Shown here: positions 63,623-64,000 of the stretch, one piece after another
Numbering within the stretch: the stretch's first letter is position 1
How the letters are laid out: every line of letters begins with the position of its first letter
Source of the DNA: Rhizobiaceae bacterium
GTDB lineage: Bacteria; Pseudomonadota; Alphaproteobacteria; Rhizobiales; Rhizobiaceae
Length of the DNA: 64,000 nt
Assembly: GCA_017644005.1 (NCBI GenBank)
Contig: JAEPMJ010000002.1
Location: 372,001-436,000 of the forward strand
Direction of reading: 5' to 3'
The notes under the pieces: model-generated
The model's database searches: none
Told to the model about the DNA's origin: nothing
What the model saw: the letters and a program-made list of their open reading frames with translations, nothing else
Made by a program: the position numbers and the translations under genes

Positions 63623-64000
63623 CTACTCCGCCGCGTCCTGTTGCGCTGTGTCCACCTCAGCGTCGATGAAGCCGCCTGACTGACGGCGCCACAGTTCAGC
63701 GTAAAGCCCCCCGGTACCGACAAGCTCGTCATGTGTGCCCTGCTCCAGAACATGGCCCTGGTCGAGCACGACCAGCCTGTCCATCGCCGAAATGGTCGAC
63801 AGCCGGTGCGCGATCGCAATCACCGTCTTGCCTTCCATCAGCCGATAAAGGTTCTGCTGGATCGCTTCCTCAACCTCCGAATCGAGCGCCGATGTCGCCT
63901 CGTCAAGGATCAGCACCGGCGCGTCTTTCAGCATGACACGCGCAATGGCAATGCGCTGACGCTGCCCACCGGACAATTTCACGCCCCGTTCGCCGACATG
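63623..64000 (-). CDS. ABC exporter, fused permease-ATPase (upstream of pair, 5' end outside window)
   Basis: Only the last 126 residues are visible: [39 protein letters not shown], then [34 protein letters not shown] and [15 protein letters not shown]. This is the ABC signature, Walker B and switch His of an exporter ATPase. It is closely similar to the downstream neighbour, supporting a duplication or a heterodimer. The ATP-site glutamate (DEATS) is intact. Confidence 0.95.
   Translation of the reverse strand, partial: HVGERGVKLSGGQRQRIAIARVMLKDAPVLILDEATSALDSEVEEAIQQNLYRLMEGKTVIAIAHRLSTISAMDRLVVLDQGHVLEQGTHDELVGTGGLYAELWRRQSGGFIDAEVDTAQQDAAE

Overview
The window comes from an alphaproteobacterium of the order Hyphomicrobiales (Rhizobiales), probably a Phyllobacteriaceae- or Rhizobiaceae-like genome. 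The evidence is the high G+C, the rhizobial promoter form CTTGnn-N17-TAnnnn, a BA14K-family protein, an IalB-family protein, a ClpS2-type adaptor, a long N-terminally extended UvrB, and rhizobial gene orders such as lgt-midA-pgeF and pth-rplY. Almost all of it is ordinary chromosome. I see no phage, insertion sequence, CRISPR array, rRNA or tRNA.

Layout. 0-9 kb (minus strand): a truncated GGDEF-EAL protein, a fused indolepyruvate ferredoxin oxidoreductase, and an ffh / chorismate mutase / acetyltransferase / rpsP operon. 9-19 kb: a leaderless ArsR regulator with an SRPBCC partner, envelope proteins, argG, a LysE exporter, rlmN, an IalB-like protein and an enolase-superfamily enzyme. 19-24 kb: unrecognised membrane proteins, then a sqdB-sqdD-sqdC operon for sulfoquinovosyl lipid synthesis. 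24-34 kb: a Tat-exported flavoprotein, clpS2, a methyltransferase, uvrB and two MaoC genes. 34-46 kb: ychF, pth, rplY, a LysR-rhodanese-ChrA group, prs, a creatinase-like protein, pgeF, midA and lgt. 46-52 kb: a UbiK-like protein, YbjN and CsaA, a histidine kinase / response regulator / MarR set resembling petP-petR, and ilvE. 52-57 kb: a metallo-beta-lactamase-fold hydrolase, two cold-shock genes, DUF2189, DM13 and a GFA-family pair. 57-64 kb: apt, the cytochrome bc1 operon petABC, a cupin and a tandem pair of ABC exporters.

How it fits together. Much of the content is translation and protein export (ffh, rpsP, rplY, pth, rlmN, ychF, lgt) and central metabolism (argG, prs, apt, ilvE). Respiration is represented by petABC, midA and a candidate petP-petR regulator pair.

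The most unusual signals are cis-regulatory. (1) The DUF2189 gene at 54844 has a roughly 120-nt leader with mutually exclusive hairpins, the last of which pairs perfectly with the Shine-Dalgarno sequence. (2) The two cold-shock genes share a 30-nt element placed exactly where each transcript is predicted to begin. (3) uvrB carries what looks like an intergenic palindromic repeat inserted in frame. (4) A 34-bp TetR-type palindrome covers the promoter of the GFA gene, with no TetR gene nearby.
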